Source: Pseudogymnoascus destructans
Lineage: Eukaryota; Ascomycota; Leotiomycetes; Thelebolales; Thelebolaceae
Assembly: GCF_001641265.1 (NCBI RefSeq)
Contig: NW_020167545.1
Location: forward strand, 372,001 to 436,000
Direction of reading: 5' to 3'
DNA: 64,000 bases
Of the stretch, positions 28,074-38,272 are shown in pieces. A program made the translations under genes and the position numbers. The notes below the pieces were generated by a model. It was not told where the DNA came from. It searched no databases and was given only the letters and a program-made list of their open reading frames with translations. The first letter of the stretch is position 1; each line of letters starts with the position of its first letter.

Positions 28074-29298
28074 TGTTGAGGGAAAGAGAATGGCAGCTTT
28101 TTGTGCAATTGTTAGGCTCGCTAATTGGCACTTAGCATGAGTAGATTGCATTAGGTTTTAGGCCTAAACCCTTCTGTTACTTAGGGAGTTTAGGTAGGCC
28201 CTCCGAATGACATAAATAATATGTAGGCTCCGTAGGTAGTGTAGTAATTCAATCCATTCATTCTATATACTGTAGTCTACTGTCCAGTTCTCCTGCCTTT
28301 TGTGCAAAAGCCTAAAGTGTCATACTGACATTCGTTGCACTCAGTTTGCTATCAAACTCAAGAGCAAACTTAGAAATCTCCTCCTCAAACCTACAAGTCA
28401 CTATACATATTTTGGCTTATCACACCAACAACAAGAGCAATACTACTCAATGATTGCTGCAACCCTCTATGATTCATTACACGTCATTGCTCCTTAGTTA
28501 CTGGGCCGATATTACCACATAGCATATCTCTACAACCCTCTATGATTCATTACATGACATCACTCCTCAGTTACTGGGCTAATACTACCACATGACATAT
28601 CTCTACCAACTAGAGTCCTAGTAAGATGAACGATAGTTCCAAAAGCTTCTACAACCCTCTATGATTCATTACACGTCAAAGCTCCTTAGTTACCCACAAG
28701 ATTGGTTAGGTTATGACATAATTTGTCTATAGGGGTACTCTGACCTTGGACCTCCTTTCACTTCCTATAGGCTAGGAACCTAAGAGATGGTTCTATGGGA
28801 TTCTCTTACATTGACTACAGTTACCAAGCCTGGTTAGTCATGGAAAGTCTTGGAAAATGAGAGAACTACACTACTTTAGCATAAATAGGATTGCCCTTTC
28901 CTTAAGAAAGGGCAAGCAGATAATACAGTAAATCGACTATCACATACTTCTACGTCTTTTCCAAGCTTCCAAGCATTGATCTTGTTATTCCTTGTTTCTG
29001 AAAAGTCAGTGAGGTGCTAACCTCTGACTTATCCCTGAGTTCTCAGACTCAACATTTGTTACAACTTGTCTAAACCACTCCACTACATCATACACCTGAT
29101 TGCTGTATTGTGGAATAGTCTAAGCTACAACCCTTTGGCTCTGTTTCCTAAGACAGTGTGTTGTCTTAGTAAAATCATCCCTTCCCTTGGGTGGCTAGAT
29201 TCTCACATCTGGTGCACCCACCATTACACAAAGGTCTAGTCACTAAACACACTACATGATTTGCATGTGGTTGCAATATTTCGATCATTACTCTAACA
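28074..29298 (+). repeat. Copia 5' LTR, interrupted by a C-family solo LTR
   Basis: Starts TGTTGAGGG and ends CTCTAACA. About 309 bp remains after removing the C-family LTR (28318-29228 plus its duplication). It is followed directly by a copia-type primer-binding site. Confidence 0.6.
28318..29228 (+). repeat. C-family solo LTR
   Basis: 911 bp, TGTCATACTG to CACCATTACA. Flanks TAAAG and CAAAG (28313-28317 and 29229-29233) differ by one transition. It matches the 3' LTR of element C but lacks its 16-bp repeat expansion. Confidence 0.82.
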
Positions 29299-29311
29299 GG
29301 TTATGAGCCTG
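29299..29311 (+). promoter_or_regulatory. Copia primer-binding site (half-tRNA type)
   Basis: GGTTATGAGCCTG begins directly after the LTR. It is the complement of an initiator-tRNA-Met anticodon stem-loop segment (GGCTCATAACC), as in copia elements primed by an internal tRNA fragment. Confidence 0.55.
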
Positions 29312-29403
29312 GCGACGCTTAGGGAGATTCGTGTTTTATACTACAAAGAATTGATTCTGAAGTCTCACATCGATAAAGTGAAAAGCTGAGCTACCTGCTA
29401 CGG

Positions 29404-30540
29404 TTTAGCTACACAAGCTAGAAAGTGATAACAGCTTGCGAAAATGGAGTCAGAGCACATCGAAAGGTCCTGGATCCAGAAGCTGTCTAGTCTGAACTAT
29501 CAGAATTCGGCTCTCTAGATCTAGATCGAGTTCATTGAGAGGAAGGTTTAGAGTGTTATTAATGACAAGTTTATGCTTGAATATGAGCTAGACAAGCCAA
29601 AAACGGAAGAAACTAAGGAGGTTGCTGCTACACGCAAAGAATAGCTTGCTTTCCTCTACGACAATAGGGCTAGGAGGATCATCTAGAAAGTTGCCTCCTG
29701 TCAATTGTCAACTGGGTTATAGGCCTCTTGACAGCCAGAGAGGTCTAGGACAAGCTTAAGAGAATGCATGCCCATGACGGGCTGTAGCAGCTAGACTTGA
29801 AAAACAAGGCCTTTAGGAGCTACCTTCCGCTAGCATCTTCACTAGTGTTTGACATCGCCACAATGCTAAACCAGCTCTAGGATGATATCAGAGCGATAGA
29901 GCTAGAAGACAGGCCCTTAGACTTGAGGAAGGTCAGCTGGCTCCTAGCAATTATAAGAAGTCATAGTGGAAAATATGACATTACTAGTGCCTAAATCAGG
30001 GCAGCAAGGATTACGGATTACCAAGATATCATCGACTAGTTCATTGACATCGAAGGGCAGATGAAGGTTTTAAAGCCTGTTACCGAATCCGCCTAGCAAG
30101 CCTCTATAGGTACTGGAAACACAAGGGGCAAAGTGGGTGGACAGGGCGGCAGAGGCAAATCCTCTTAGAAAGACACCCATACGTGTTACCACTGTAGGAA
30201 GACTAGGCATATTTGTTAGGGCTGTAATGCGAAGAAGAGAGCCGAAAACGGTAGGGCTGTCAACTAGACCCCTCACGGCCCCTAGCAAACGCTACTGGTA
30301 TCTAGGCTGCTACTACCACTAAGACGTCCTAGATCACCACGATCAACAAACCCCATGGCATCGATGCCTGCTAGGTTAGCAACGACCAAACCCAAAGCAA
30401 GGCTTAGATCATGGACTCGGGCTTCTCCTGCTACATGACATATGCCAAAGAGGCATTTACCGACTACATCAGTCTAGACAAACCGATTCCAGTTAGGTTA
30501 GCCAACAGGATGGAAATCTAGGCTGTTGCACACTTTCAAC
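29404..30540 (+). pseudogene. Ty1/copia gag and protease start (RIP-degraded)
   Basis: The frame begins MESEHIERSWIQKLSSLNYQ and carries about a dozen stops, almost all TAG. It includes the copia-gag UBN2-like middle and a CCHC knuckle near 30185 (CYHCRKTRH). Further on, IMDSGFSCYMT (near 30410) is the copia protease site (usually DSGASxHM). The pol part is missing: GC-rich host sequence starts at about 30541. It is inactive. Confidence 0.75.
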
Positions 30541-31045
30541 TATCGCCCTCATCCTGAGAGGCACTGCTCTTGCTCTTCCCGCCGCCGTTCAAACTGTCCG
30601 CCTCACCTTTGCTGACGGGACCATTCACCCAACCAGTGCGCCTCCTCTGTGGCTTCTTCAGTCATCCCGCTCTATCTAACATACCCCTCAGACCATGCTT
30701 TGCCATCTCCATCATCGACGCACCAGACTACCTCGCCCTGAGCGACTGCACCTTCCACACTGGCGGCGAGCAGACTCTCGTTGGCGGCCTGCGCGCCGAC
30801 GGTGTGCAGCAGGTCATCATTGGCCCGCCTCAGCCCATCACTAGCGTGAGCTGTTACGGAACTTGCGACCTTTTATGTGCCGGCAGTGTTGGCAAGGACA
30901 AGCTAACCATGGACAGGCAAGTGCTACGATAATAACAACCAGTTTATTGGCCCCTGCTGCAATGGGTACTGTGCTGCTACTCTTTGCAGGCCTTGGATCA
31001 ACCCCTCCAACCCCTCCGTTTAAAGTGAAAGCTTCGAAGGGGAAG
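30541..31045 (+). pseudogene. Fragment of a small secreted Cys-rich protein gene
   Basis: GC-rich and not RIPped. One frame reads like the end of a signal peptide (LILRGTALALPAA) and a mature start. The frame then shifts near 30655 to NIPLRPCFAISIIDAPDYLA ... VIIGPPQPITS. A GTGAGC...GCTAACC...ACAG stretch at 30846-30915 looks like an intron. Beyond it lies a Cys-dense tail with CCNGYC. The start codon is not visible and the exon phases do not join, so it is broken, probably cut by the copia element. The family is not recognised; small secreted proteins of this kind are often effectors. Confidence 0.4.
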
Positions 31046-31218
31046 CATCAAGGAGGCGTTCTGGGGTCTGGGGTTAGGTTTGGTGCAGATGTTTCTATGT
31101 ACTGAATCCTTTCAAGGTCCCATGAGGGCTGATCACTTTGCTTTCCATCCATTACGGAGCAAAGTAGAGCATAGTATTTATATACATTGGTATCTTATAA
31201 TCTTTTTACATTAATGGC
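31046..31218. other. Intergenic spacer, 3' side of the monooxygenase
   Basis: 173 bp between the secreted-protein remnant and the stop of the minus-strand monooxygenase. Nothing recognisable beyond AT-rich sequence that could serve as 3' UTR (AATATAA-like on the minus strand). Confidence 0.4.
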
Positions 31219-32490
31219 CTAATCTCGTGCCATCTCTTCATATTCCGGGAGTTCCCATCCCTTGAGGGTCTCCTTAAGGCTCCACTTCCCGATATTCACC
31301 TTGAATAAAGAGGCTATCCCCACGAGACAATTGATGACGGCAATTCCAAACGACGTTGACATGAATGAGTCCAAACTCGACTTTTCTTCTACCCCTTTCT
31401 GGATGTAGTTCATAAAAGGCTGGAACTTTTGTTCGTAGGCCTTGAGCGCCGCCGCAATGCCATCTCTGCTACCACCTCCTTTACTAGCATCTCCACCACA
31501 GTGTCTCCCGATCTCGCCAGCCAAGATATAGGCACCCACCATGGCGCCGGTAGTGCCCATTCCCGTATGTACCGACGGGCAAAAACCCGCATCTCCAAGG
31601 AGAGTTACGCGGCCGCGCGACCAGGAGTCCAGCTTAACAAGGCCCAGGTGCTCGCCATAGAAGTTATCGGTGTCTTTGAGGGACTCCACGAGCTCATCCA
31701 GCTTCCACCCGGCGCCTTTGAAAACCTCTGCCAAGGCCGCCTTTTCCTCTTCGATGCCTTCCTGACAAGCAGTCCTGAGTCGCCCTGTATCAAGCCTGCA
31801 GGCAAGGTATACCTGGATCTCATCCGAATTGCTCCGTCGAGTCAACACCCATCGGATACCAGTAGCAAGGTAGAAAGTGGCCATGTACCCCTCTCCTTCT
31901 CGCATCGGCTGAGGGATAGTGAAGTATGCGATGTATTCGCCATCGCCAATCGGGACGAACGCATCCGCAGCGCCGGGTCCGAGCATCATCCTGCGTGTTC
32001 GTGATCCCTGGCCATCGGCACCAATCAAGAGATCGTACCTGCCCGTCTTGCCGTCCGCAAACTTAACCTCAACGCCGCCTTCTGTCTCCTCAAAGCTTTC
32101 GATCGACGTCCCGAAGACATACTCGACTCGGTCCTTGGTTACATCATACATAATACGACAGAGATCGCCCCTCATTATCTCATACTCGCTAGTGAAATTC
32201 TGGTTTCCTTTGCCAGAAGTGTTTGCCGGGAAGTAGCCGCGTCGCCTGCCAGACTTGTCGACTACCTGGATGCCCTGCTCTGGAGCGGCTTTGGCACGAA
32301 AAGCCTCGTCGAGACCCATGCGTTTCAAGACCTCGATTCCGTGGCCGCGAAGATCTATCTGGAGTCCTGTGGTCCGTAGGCTCGAGAACCGTTCGACGAC
32401 GGTGACGTCGTGGCCGAGCTTTGACAACCAAAAGGCTACTGCATTACCGGCAATACCGCCACCGCTGACGAGGATTTTCATAGATGCCAT
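31219..32490 (-). CDS. FAD-dependent monooxygenase (PHBH/TetX-like)
   Basis: 423 residues, intronless and intact. Class A flavoprotein hallmarks are present: GGGIAG at residues 10-15 binds the FAD ADP moiety, GADGQGS at 157-163 is the DG motif, and LLGDAGFCPSVHTGMGTTGAM from ~298 is the GD motif touching the flavin ribityl chain. Such enzymes use NAD(P)H and O2 to hydroxylate aromatic or polycyclic substrates. The ~25 residues near 390-415 are hydrophobic and may touch a membrane. The substrate is unknown, and no biosynthetic cluster partners are adjacent. I start at ATG 32490 (MASMK); a second ATG three codons on is equally possible. It is the clearest living host gene in the window. Confidence 0.92.
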   Translation of the reverse strand: MASMKILVSGGGIAGNAVAFWLSKLGHDVTVVERFSSLRTTGLQIDLRGHGIEVLKRMGLDEAFRAKAAPEQGIQVVDKSGRRRGYFPANTSGKGNQNFTSEYEIMRGDLCRIMYDVTKDRVEYVFGTSIESFEETEGGVEVKFADGKTGRYDLLIGADGQGSRTRRMMLGPGAADAFVPIGDGEYIAYFTIPQPMREGEGYMATFYLATGIRWVLTRRSNSDEIQVYLACRLDTGRLRTACQEGIEEEKAALAEVFKGAGWKLDELVESLKDTDNFYGEHLGLVKLDSWSRGRVTLLGDAGFCPSVHTGMGTTGAMVGAYILAGEIGRHCGGDASKGGGSRDGIAAALKAYEQKFQPFMNYIQKGVEEKSSLDSFMSTSFGIAVINCLVGIASLFKVNIGKWSLKETLKGWELPEYEEMARD

Positions 32491-33202
32491 GGTTTGCTTG
32501 ATATTATGGGCGCTTAGGTGGTAAATTGAAGCAATAATAGATATAATTTTATAACATCCGAATGTTTTGACTTAACAGGCAGCAGAGAACGCCCGAACGA
32601 AAGGTCATTTAACACAAGGACAGGCCCGAACCTCCCAATATAATGAAACAGTTTGCTTTGACTGGAGCTTGAGGAACGGTAGTACCGGAGGAAACCTTTC
32701 ACAGCTTATATTATTGAGCACTCCCATGATTTGGAATTTGCTGTTACCCCCGAACCGAAAATGGGTATACTGCGTCGTAAGCTCGTTCAAGTCATCCATC
32801 TGTTATCCCAGTAAATCAAGTGGCTATACAGATAGCTGAAGACTCAATGCAGGTCTTAAATCCTTGAAGCACCACATATTGGTTGGGTAGTACGTACAGC
32901 TAAAACTTTTTAGGGGTTATTTGAGAACATAGTGGACGGAGATAAACACACGGCCTATTGGCTTCCTGTCTCGGACTTAACCATTCAAACAAGCTCAAAA
33001 GACCGACGAGACTCCTTTTAAACACCGGCGATTCCCAATCATCGGGAAATTCACACTTGTCGCACAATTTGTTGCAAAATCCTTCATGAAGAGTAACCCC
33101 AGTGTAAGGCCGCTAATCCGTAAGTGCTGCAAGATGCCACTATTTGTCGAGAGATTTCGAAGTTGCATCTGACACAAGACCAGAAAGAACCTTATCCCCG
33201 CC
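32491..33202. other. Intergenic region between monooxygenase and regulator remnant
   Basis: About 710 bp, moderately AT-rich, probably holding divergent promoters for the monooxygenase (minus) and the former Zn2Cys6 gene (plus). No clear motif or repeat. Confidence 0.4.
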
Positions 33203-34535
33203 ATGTCCGAACCCCTGAGCCCCGCCTCATCTGTGAAAAAGCGACGAAGGCCAGCTCTTTCATGTGAGCCATGCCGACGGCGGAAGGTCACCTTGTAGCC
33301 AATGTGTGCAGTCAAAAATTGCAACCCTTCCAGCTGTGTCTCGTCGCACACGCGGCGCCTACCCGGCGGCTTCCTTCCCTAGGCAATCTTCAACGGGGCT
33401 TTTAAATCGAGTACGGAGCATCCCGAGTAGCTTAAGCACTCACGCATCTTCAGTTGACGTGTCACCCAGCTCTACCCACCTCTCTACTACCACCCATCCC
33501 GGCTCATATGGCTCGCCGGTTGTGGAATCGGGTGAATCCCATCAGGAGGAAACACTTTGCCACAAAGACTTGCTCGATCGCATCGAGCAAGTCTTTGTGG
33601 CAAAGTAGCTGGCTATCGCCAAGTCAGAGGGAACGACTAATTCACCACCTCCAATTCCAAACGTAGCTCCCAAAAAGCTAAGTGGCATCATATCGAAGAC
33701 ACGGTTTTTGGGAGGCACTCACTAGACGTACTCGCACGGAGCTGTATGTTATCATTTTTGCCGAGTCTAGCAGCGAAGCTGACCTTTGCAGTTTGACGAC
33801 ATAGCTTATCTATTTGCTAAGTCTACTAGACATCCCTCGGGCTGTTCTTATACTTCCTCGGAGCAAGTAGATGATATTACAGAGATTATGCAAAAATGCA
33901 AGGCACTCGCCAAAAGTATGAAGGCAATTCCGTACTCTCAATGGCTCGCAGTAAGTTGCAACCTCCTCCTTTTACTCTTGACTACCTCTAATGCCTCTCA
34001 TACACCACCTGGGGTTTAATGTATGCTAACTTACTATTCCTATTCAGAATCCATGTTTCAGAGATGCTGTTCCCGAAAAAAATTGCGGATCAGTTGGTTA
34101 ATGCATACTTCAGAACCTCTGAATCTATATAGCGAATCCTTCACATCCCGTCATTTCTGAAGGAATACCAGCAGTATTGGGATCAACCCGATGTGGCGAA
34201 TCCCGTATTCATCGTCAAGCTCTTACTTGTCATGTCAATAGGGGGGTGCTTTTATCAAGGCCCCGACTCTACACATTACCCAGTAGAATCAAAGAAATAG
34301 ATTTTTGCCGCACCATCCTGGCTATCTACTCCTTTTGAGAAAGCAAAACTTCACATCTCTACAGTCCAAATTCAATGTCTATTAATTATAGCACGCCAAT
34401 ACTGTTCAATATCTGGCGATGTCGATCCTACGAACGGCTATGCAAATGGGTTTCCATCGTGACTCGGCAGGTTTGCCGAAAATAGGAATACTTCAAAGGC
34501 ATGATCCAACTATCAATTGGAAGCATTTATGACCT
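33203..34535 (+). pseudogene. Zn2Cys6 transcription factor (broken)
   Basis: Begins MSEPLSPASSVKKRRRPALS, then CEPCRRRKV, the first half of a Zn2Cys6 cluster. The second half (CSQCVQSKIAT) follows in another frame after a short deletion. A linker then leads to a fungal-specific transcription factor middle region: YFRTSESI, ILHIPSFLKEYQQYWDQP and GGCFYQGPDSTHY. An intron at 33951-34046 has GTAAGT, branch GCTAAC and TTCAG. Several TAG and TGA stops are present. The 3' end is lost at the junction with element C (about 34535). Its place beside the monooxygenase suggests it may once have regulated it; this is inference only. Confidence 0.75.
33555..33605. repeat. Perfect 24-bp inverted repeat, 3-base loop
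   Basis: CTTTGCCACAAAGACTTGCT... at 33555-33578 is followed by CGC and its exact complement at 33582-33605. It lies inside the regulator pseudogene, in a stretch that still looks coding. Confidence 0.95.
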
Positions 34536-34544
34536 GGGTTTAGC

Positions 34545-36524
34545 TCAAATCCTGAGCTCAATACTGAAAAAACCCTTCAAGCCTCAGTTACCCCTATTCA
34601 GGTCCAAGATTCAAACTTGTCCCAGATCAAGGATTTTGACCAAACTATGGACGATATATCATCTCTTATATGGATTAAACCTTTCCAACCTGTCCTAGAG
34701 ATAGCAGCTACTTCAGACTTGGAGAAATCATCTCAGGAGGTCATTTTGCCTTCAGCATACCAAGACTACCAACACCTCTTTGACAAGGCAAAGGCATCAA
34801 TTCTGCCAAAGCACCAGCCTTATGACCATGAGATACCACTCGCAGAAGGCTCAATGCCTCCCTATGGCCCTATCTGCTACCTGCATTACAGCTGAAAACT
34901 CTCAGAGAATACCTAGATGAGAACCTTAGTTCTGGCTTTATCAGACCTTTTCCCTCACCAGCAGGAGCTCCCATTCTCTTTGTCAAGAAGAAAGATCTCC
35001 TTGCATCTCTGTGTTGATTATAGGGGCCTAATGCAGTCACTGTTAAAAACAGATATGCTTTACCCCTTATCCCTGAGCTCATGGATAGGCTCTCTTCAGC
35101 AAAGATCTTTACCAAGTTAGATCTCAGGGGAGCTTATAACCTGATACGCATCAAGGAAGATGATGAGTGGAAGACAGCATTCAGAACACGCTATGGTCAT
35201 TTTGAATACCAGGTAATGCCTTTTGGGCTTGCCAATGCACCTGCTTCTTTCCAAGCTCTCATGAATGATATTCTAAGACCTTACTTGGATATCTTTGCTG
35301 TTGTCTACTTAGACGACATTCTTATATACTCTTTAGACACTCATGAGCATGTTCTACATGTTAGACAAGTCTTAGAGAAGCTATCTCAAGCACAACTCTT
35401 TTGCAAACTTGAGAAATGTCTTTTCCATATGTCTCAAGTTGATTTCTTGGGACATAGAATTTCAACAGAAGGCATTCAGATGGACCCTGAAAAGACAAAA
35501 GCAGTACAAACGTGGCCTATTCCTTTCAGCATTAAAGAGGTTCAGTCTTTCCTTGGGTTTGCCAACTATTACAGGAGGTTTATACCAAGATATACATCCT
35601 TGGCTTTACCCCTTACTCAATTACTTCACAAGGACACTTTGTATCACTGGGATAAGACACAGCAAGATGCTTTCGATGCTCTTAAAGGAGAATTCAAAGA
35701 AGGGAAAATGTTACTACACTTTAACCCCTTGAAACCTGCCACTCTTGAAACAGATGCCTCAGATTTTGCTATTTCTGGAATCTTATACCAAGCTCCAAAG
35801 GACAAACAAGAAGAGCTACAGCCTGTGGAATTTTACTCAAGAAATCTATCAGCAGCTGAACAAAACTATCCCATTACAGACAAGGAACTGCTTGCCATAG
35901 TATGTTCTCTAAAGCATTGGAGATGCTACCTTGAAGGGGCAAACTATCCTATCACTATTTACAGTGACCATTCAAATCTCTTGACCTTTACAACCACTAA
36001 ACAGCTCAATCGACGACAGGCAAGGTGGTCTGAACAACTAGGAGGTTTTGACTTTGTTATAAAACATGTCTCAGGGGCCAAGAATCAAAGAGCAGATCTC
36101 CTCTCAAGAAGACATGACTACCAAGATTCTGCTAAAACAAGCAATACAAAGGCCCTGCTAACCTCTACAAAGCTTATAGCATCTTTAAGCAACCCTCGCA
36201 CTACAGAGGACTTAGAGGGAAACTTATCCCCTCAAGACCAAGTTGCCCCCATTACCTCTTCTCAGAAACCAGAGAGCTTTAAAGACTATACACCCTCAGC
36301 AACACTTCTTAAAGCATTCAAAGATGCTTACAACCACGATCCCTTTGCCAAAAGAACTTTGGAATACCTCCAGAAGAAAGGCTCCTCTCTTGAGAAAGTT
36401 GGACTACTAAATTTCTCAAAAAATCAGCAAGGACTTCTCTTATTCAAGAGCTATATCTATGTCCCAAGGGATAAACGATTACAGCTACACCTCCTACAGC
36501 AGTTCCATGATGCTCCAGCTGCAG
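34545..36524 (+). pseudogene. Element C RT-RNase H and start of integrase
   Basis: The first part (to 35080) needs frame changes to read HEIPLAEGSMPPYGPI, then FVKK and LCVDYRGL. From 35081 it is open: FTKLDLRGAYNLIRI, PFGLANAPASFQ, VVYLDDILIYS, then RNase H (LETDASDFAISGIL, ITDKELLAIV, YSDHSNL) and the integrase N-terminus to the LTR at 36525. RT and RNase H catalytic residues are present, but the 5' frameshifts and lost gag make it inactive. Confidence 0.85.
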
Positions 36525-36825
36525 TGTAAGGACACAGGGAATACGGCTCTCCGTAGGTGCATATGGGAGTGCGAGTCGGAGGTGATGCTGTATTCTATCC
36601 TATAGGTCTACTACGAAGGATACAAAAAAGATGAAGGTGTCACCCTGTATGGCTGTTCCCTTAAAATACCCGAAACCGCTCCGACTCAGCTAGCTCCCTG
36701 TTTGCCTAAGGCTTCCTTACGTTATGTGCCTAAGGCTGTCAGTCGCGACTGACCCGTAACGGCCCCGAGTCTCGATGGCGCCACGTGACGGCCGTAACTA
36801 CCCCGAGTAAGGAGGCATCCTTACA
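36525..36825 (-). repeat. 3' LTR of B1
   Basis: 301 bp. Most of it matches element A's LTR, but its last ~90 bp in element sense (plus 36525-36615) are clearly different, reading AATACGGCTCTCC where A and B2 have a CACCGTATCACG-type sequence. It is therefore not the partner of the LTR at 47609. Confidence 0.88.
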
Positions 36826-37134
36826 CTACCCCCCGCCTTGAGAAGGTGCTTTGTCCTCAAAGCACGCAAGCCGAGTAGCTGCCGCGACGAGCCCTTGTTT
36901 GGGTTGGTGGGTGAGGTGTGGGCGCCAAGACTAGAATGCCCTTTGTTTGTCCAGAAGGCTGATGGTGGGCGGCCGTATAGGCACTGGAAGTGGTCTGAAT
37001 CCGTTTGCGCAAAGTCGCGTCTTTGTTGTGTGCGCGGCGATTAGTGTTGCGAGGGTCCGTATTGGTATCGAATAGGGTCCGCGCGGTATGTGTCGAGGGG
37101 GAAATTTCGCGCTAACCCGATTCGGACGGCTTTG

Positions 37135-37270
37135 TTATAAGCCAGAATATGAATTCGAGCTTCGCCCAGAACTTGTTGTTTTCTTCACAACAACGACGCT
37201 GAGCCCCCCTCCCGAGACTGGTAAGTGGCCCTTCCGATGGTACAGCTGGATGCTAACAGGTTGTTTTTAG
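37135..37270 (+). promoter_or_regulatory. Promoter and 5'-UTR intron of the antisense gene (B1)
   Basis: TTATAAG at 37135-37141. A leader intron at 37221-37270 has GTAAGTGGCC, branch GCTAAC and TTTTTAG. The leader's ATG frame meets a TGA before the intron. It matches the mirror arrangement in element A. Confidence 0.55.
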
Positions 37271-37374
37271 ATACAAAAACACAACGAACGATTTGGTAGG
37301 TGACGGAACCGCGCTGGCGCGGTGGTGATAACTTGGGTTGGGCTGACGGGAAATCGCAGATTTCCAATTTGAAG

Positions 37375-38118
37375 ATGCCGGTTCCCCCTCCTCCCGGCGC
37401 CCTCACTGTGGCTTTCCGCCAGCAGTGTATGCGCTGCGTGCGCGCCAAAGGGCGCAAGAAGGACGGAGATCCCGCCGTCTCGTGTGTGTGGAGCTTGGAA
37501 AGCTCCAAGTGTGAGCGCTGCGTGGCCCAACACGCAACGTGTGTTCCGGTGGGTTCTCGTTTGGTTTTCGGTTTTGTGGTTTGTCTGTCTGCCCGTCGCT
37601 GACCTCTGGAGATAGATCTCCTGGTTTGCTGGCCCGGAGTACCAGAAGCTCCTGGCTACCGAGGCAGCAACCCCTCCCGTCCCCGCCGCCATCAAGGCCG
37701 CTGCGGCGGAGATTGGGCGTGTGGTCACATTGGCCACCGCCAATATGCCGAAGTTCCGCTCCCCGGCCGAGCTTTCGGCCTATATGGAGAGTTGCGCCCT
37801 CCGCGCCGCCGTCGAGGACGGTCTGGAGGTAAGTTTTCCGTTTCCCTTGTGTGTTTTTGGTTCTCGCGCTGACGACCGTAGCGGGTCCGCCAGGCCGTGG
37901 CCGTCGTGGGCCAGAAATCGGCCCTGATCCTGGTGAACCAGGAGAAGGAGATCGCTGCCCTTGATGGGGTGGCTTCTGCGGTGGATGCAGTGGGGGAGTT
38001 GGTGGAGAGGATCCCCGACGTCCTCGCCGCGGCGGCGAAGGTGGGCGGTGGTGGGGGGAAGAAGAGGAAGAGGGGGGCGGAGGTGGAGGAGGAGGGGGTG
38101 ACCGTCGACCTTGGGTGA
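37375..38118 (+). CDS. Antisense spliced gene carried by B1 (Cys-cluster protein)
   Basis: Exons 37375-37548, 37616-37828 and 37882-38118 give 58 + 71 + 78 residues and a stop, with both introns in phase 0 and canonical borders. The Cys cluster (CMRC ... C ... CERC ... C) is in exon 1. Exon 2 is Ala-rich with PKFRSPAELSAYMESCALRA. Exon 3 ends in a basic KKRKRG stretch, a possible nuclear signal, followed by an acidic tail. The gene is free of stops although pol of the same element is broken. It is on the plus strand, opposite to B1's own genes. Function unknown. The DUF3716 resemblance is by Cys spacing only. Confidence 0.72.
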
Positions 38119-38272
38119 TAGGCCCTGTGTCGGAGGGAACTCGGGCGTGGTCTTTCGCGTGGGGTCACTTCGACCCTTCGTCTCTCATGGTGGTAGCGGC
38201 TTGTTGCGACGCCGGTGAGACGTTTGGGAAGGGTGGCTTCCGCAAGGGCTACGGCTCTGAGGGTGCCCTGGC

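Noticed and set aside
28300..28497. 65-codon frame
   Set aside because: It lies across the start of a C-family solo LTR; the same frame recurs in the other LTRs.
29404..30540. UAG reassigned to Gln in this organism
   Set aside because: Intact genes here end in TAG (element A gag, LINE ORF1) and use CAG normally; mutation explains the TAG codons.
37300..37374. Upstream extension of the antisense protein
   Set aside because: The frame is open but begins at GTG; the first ATG is at 37375, and a possible leader intron covers this part.
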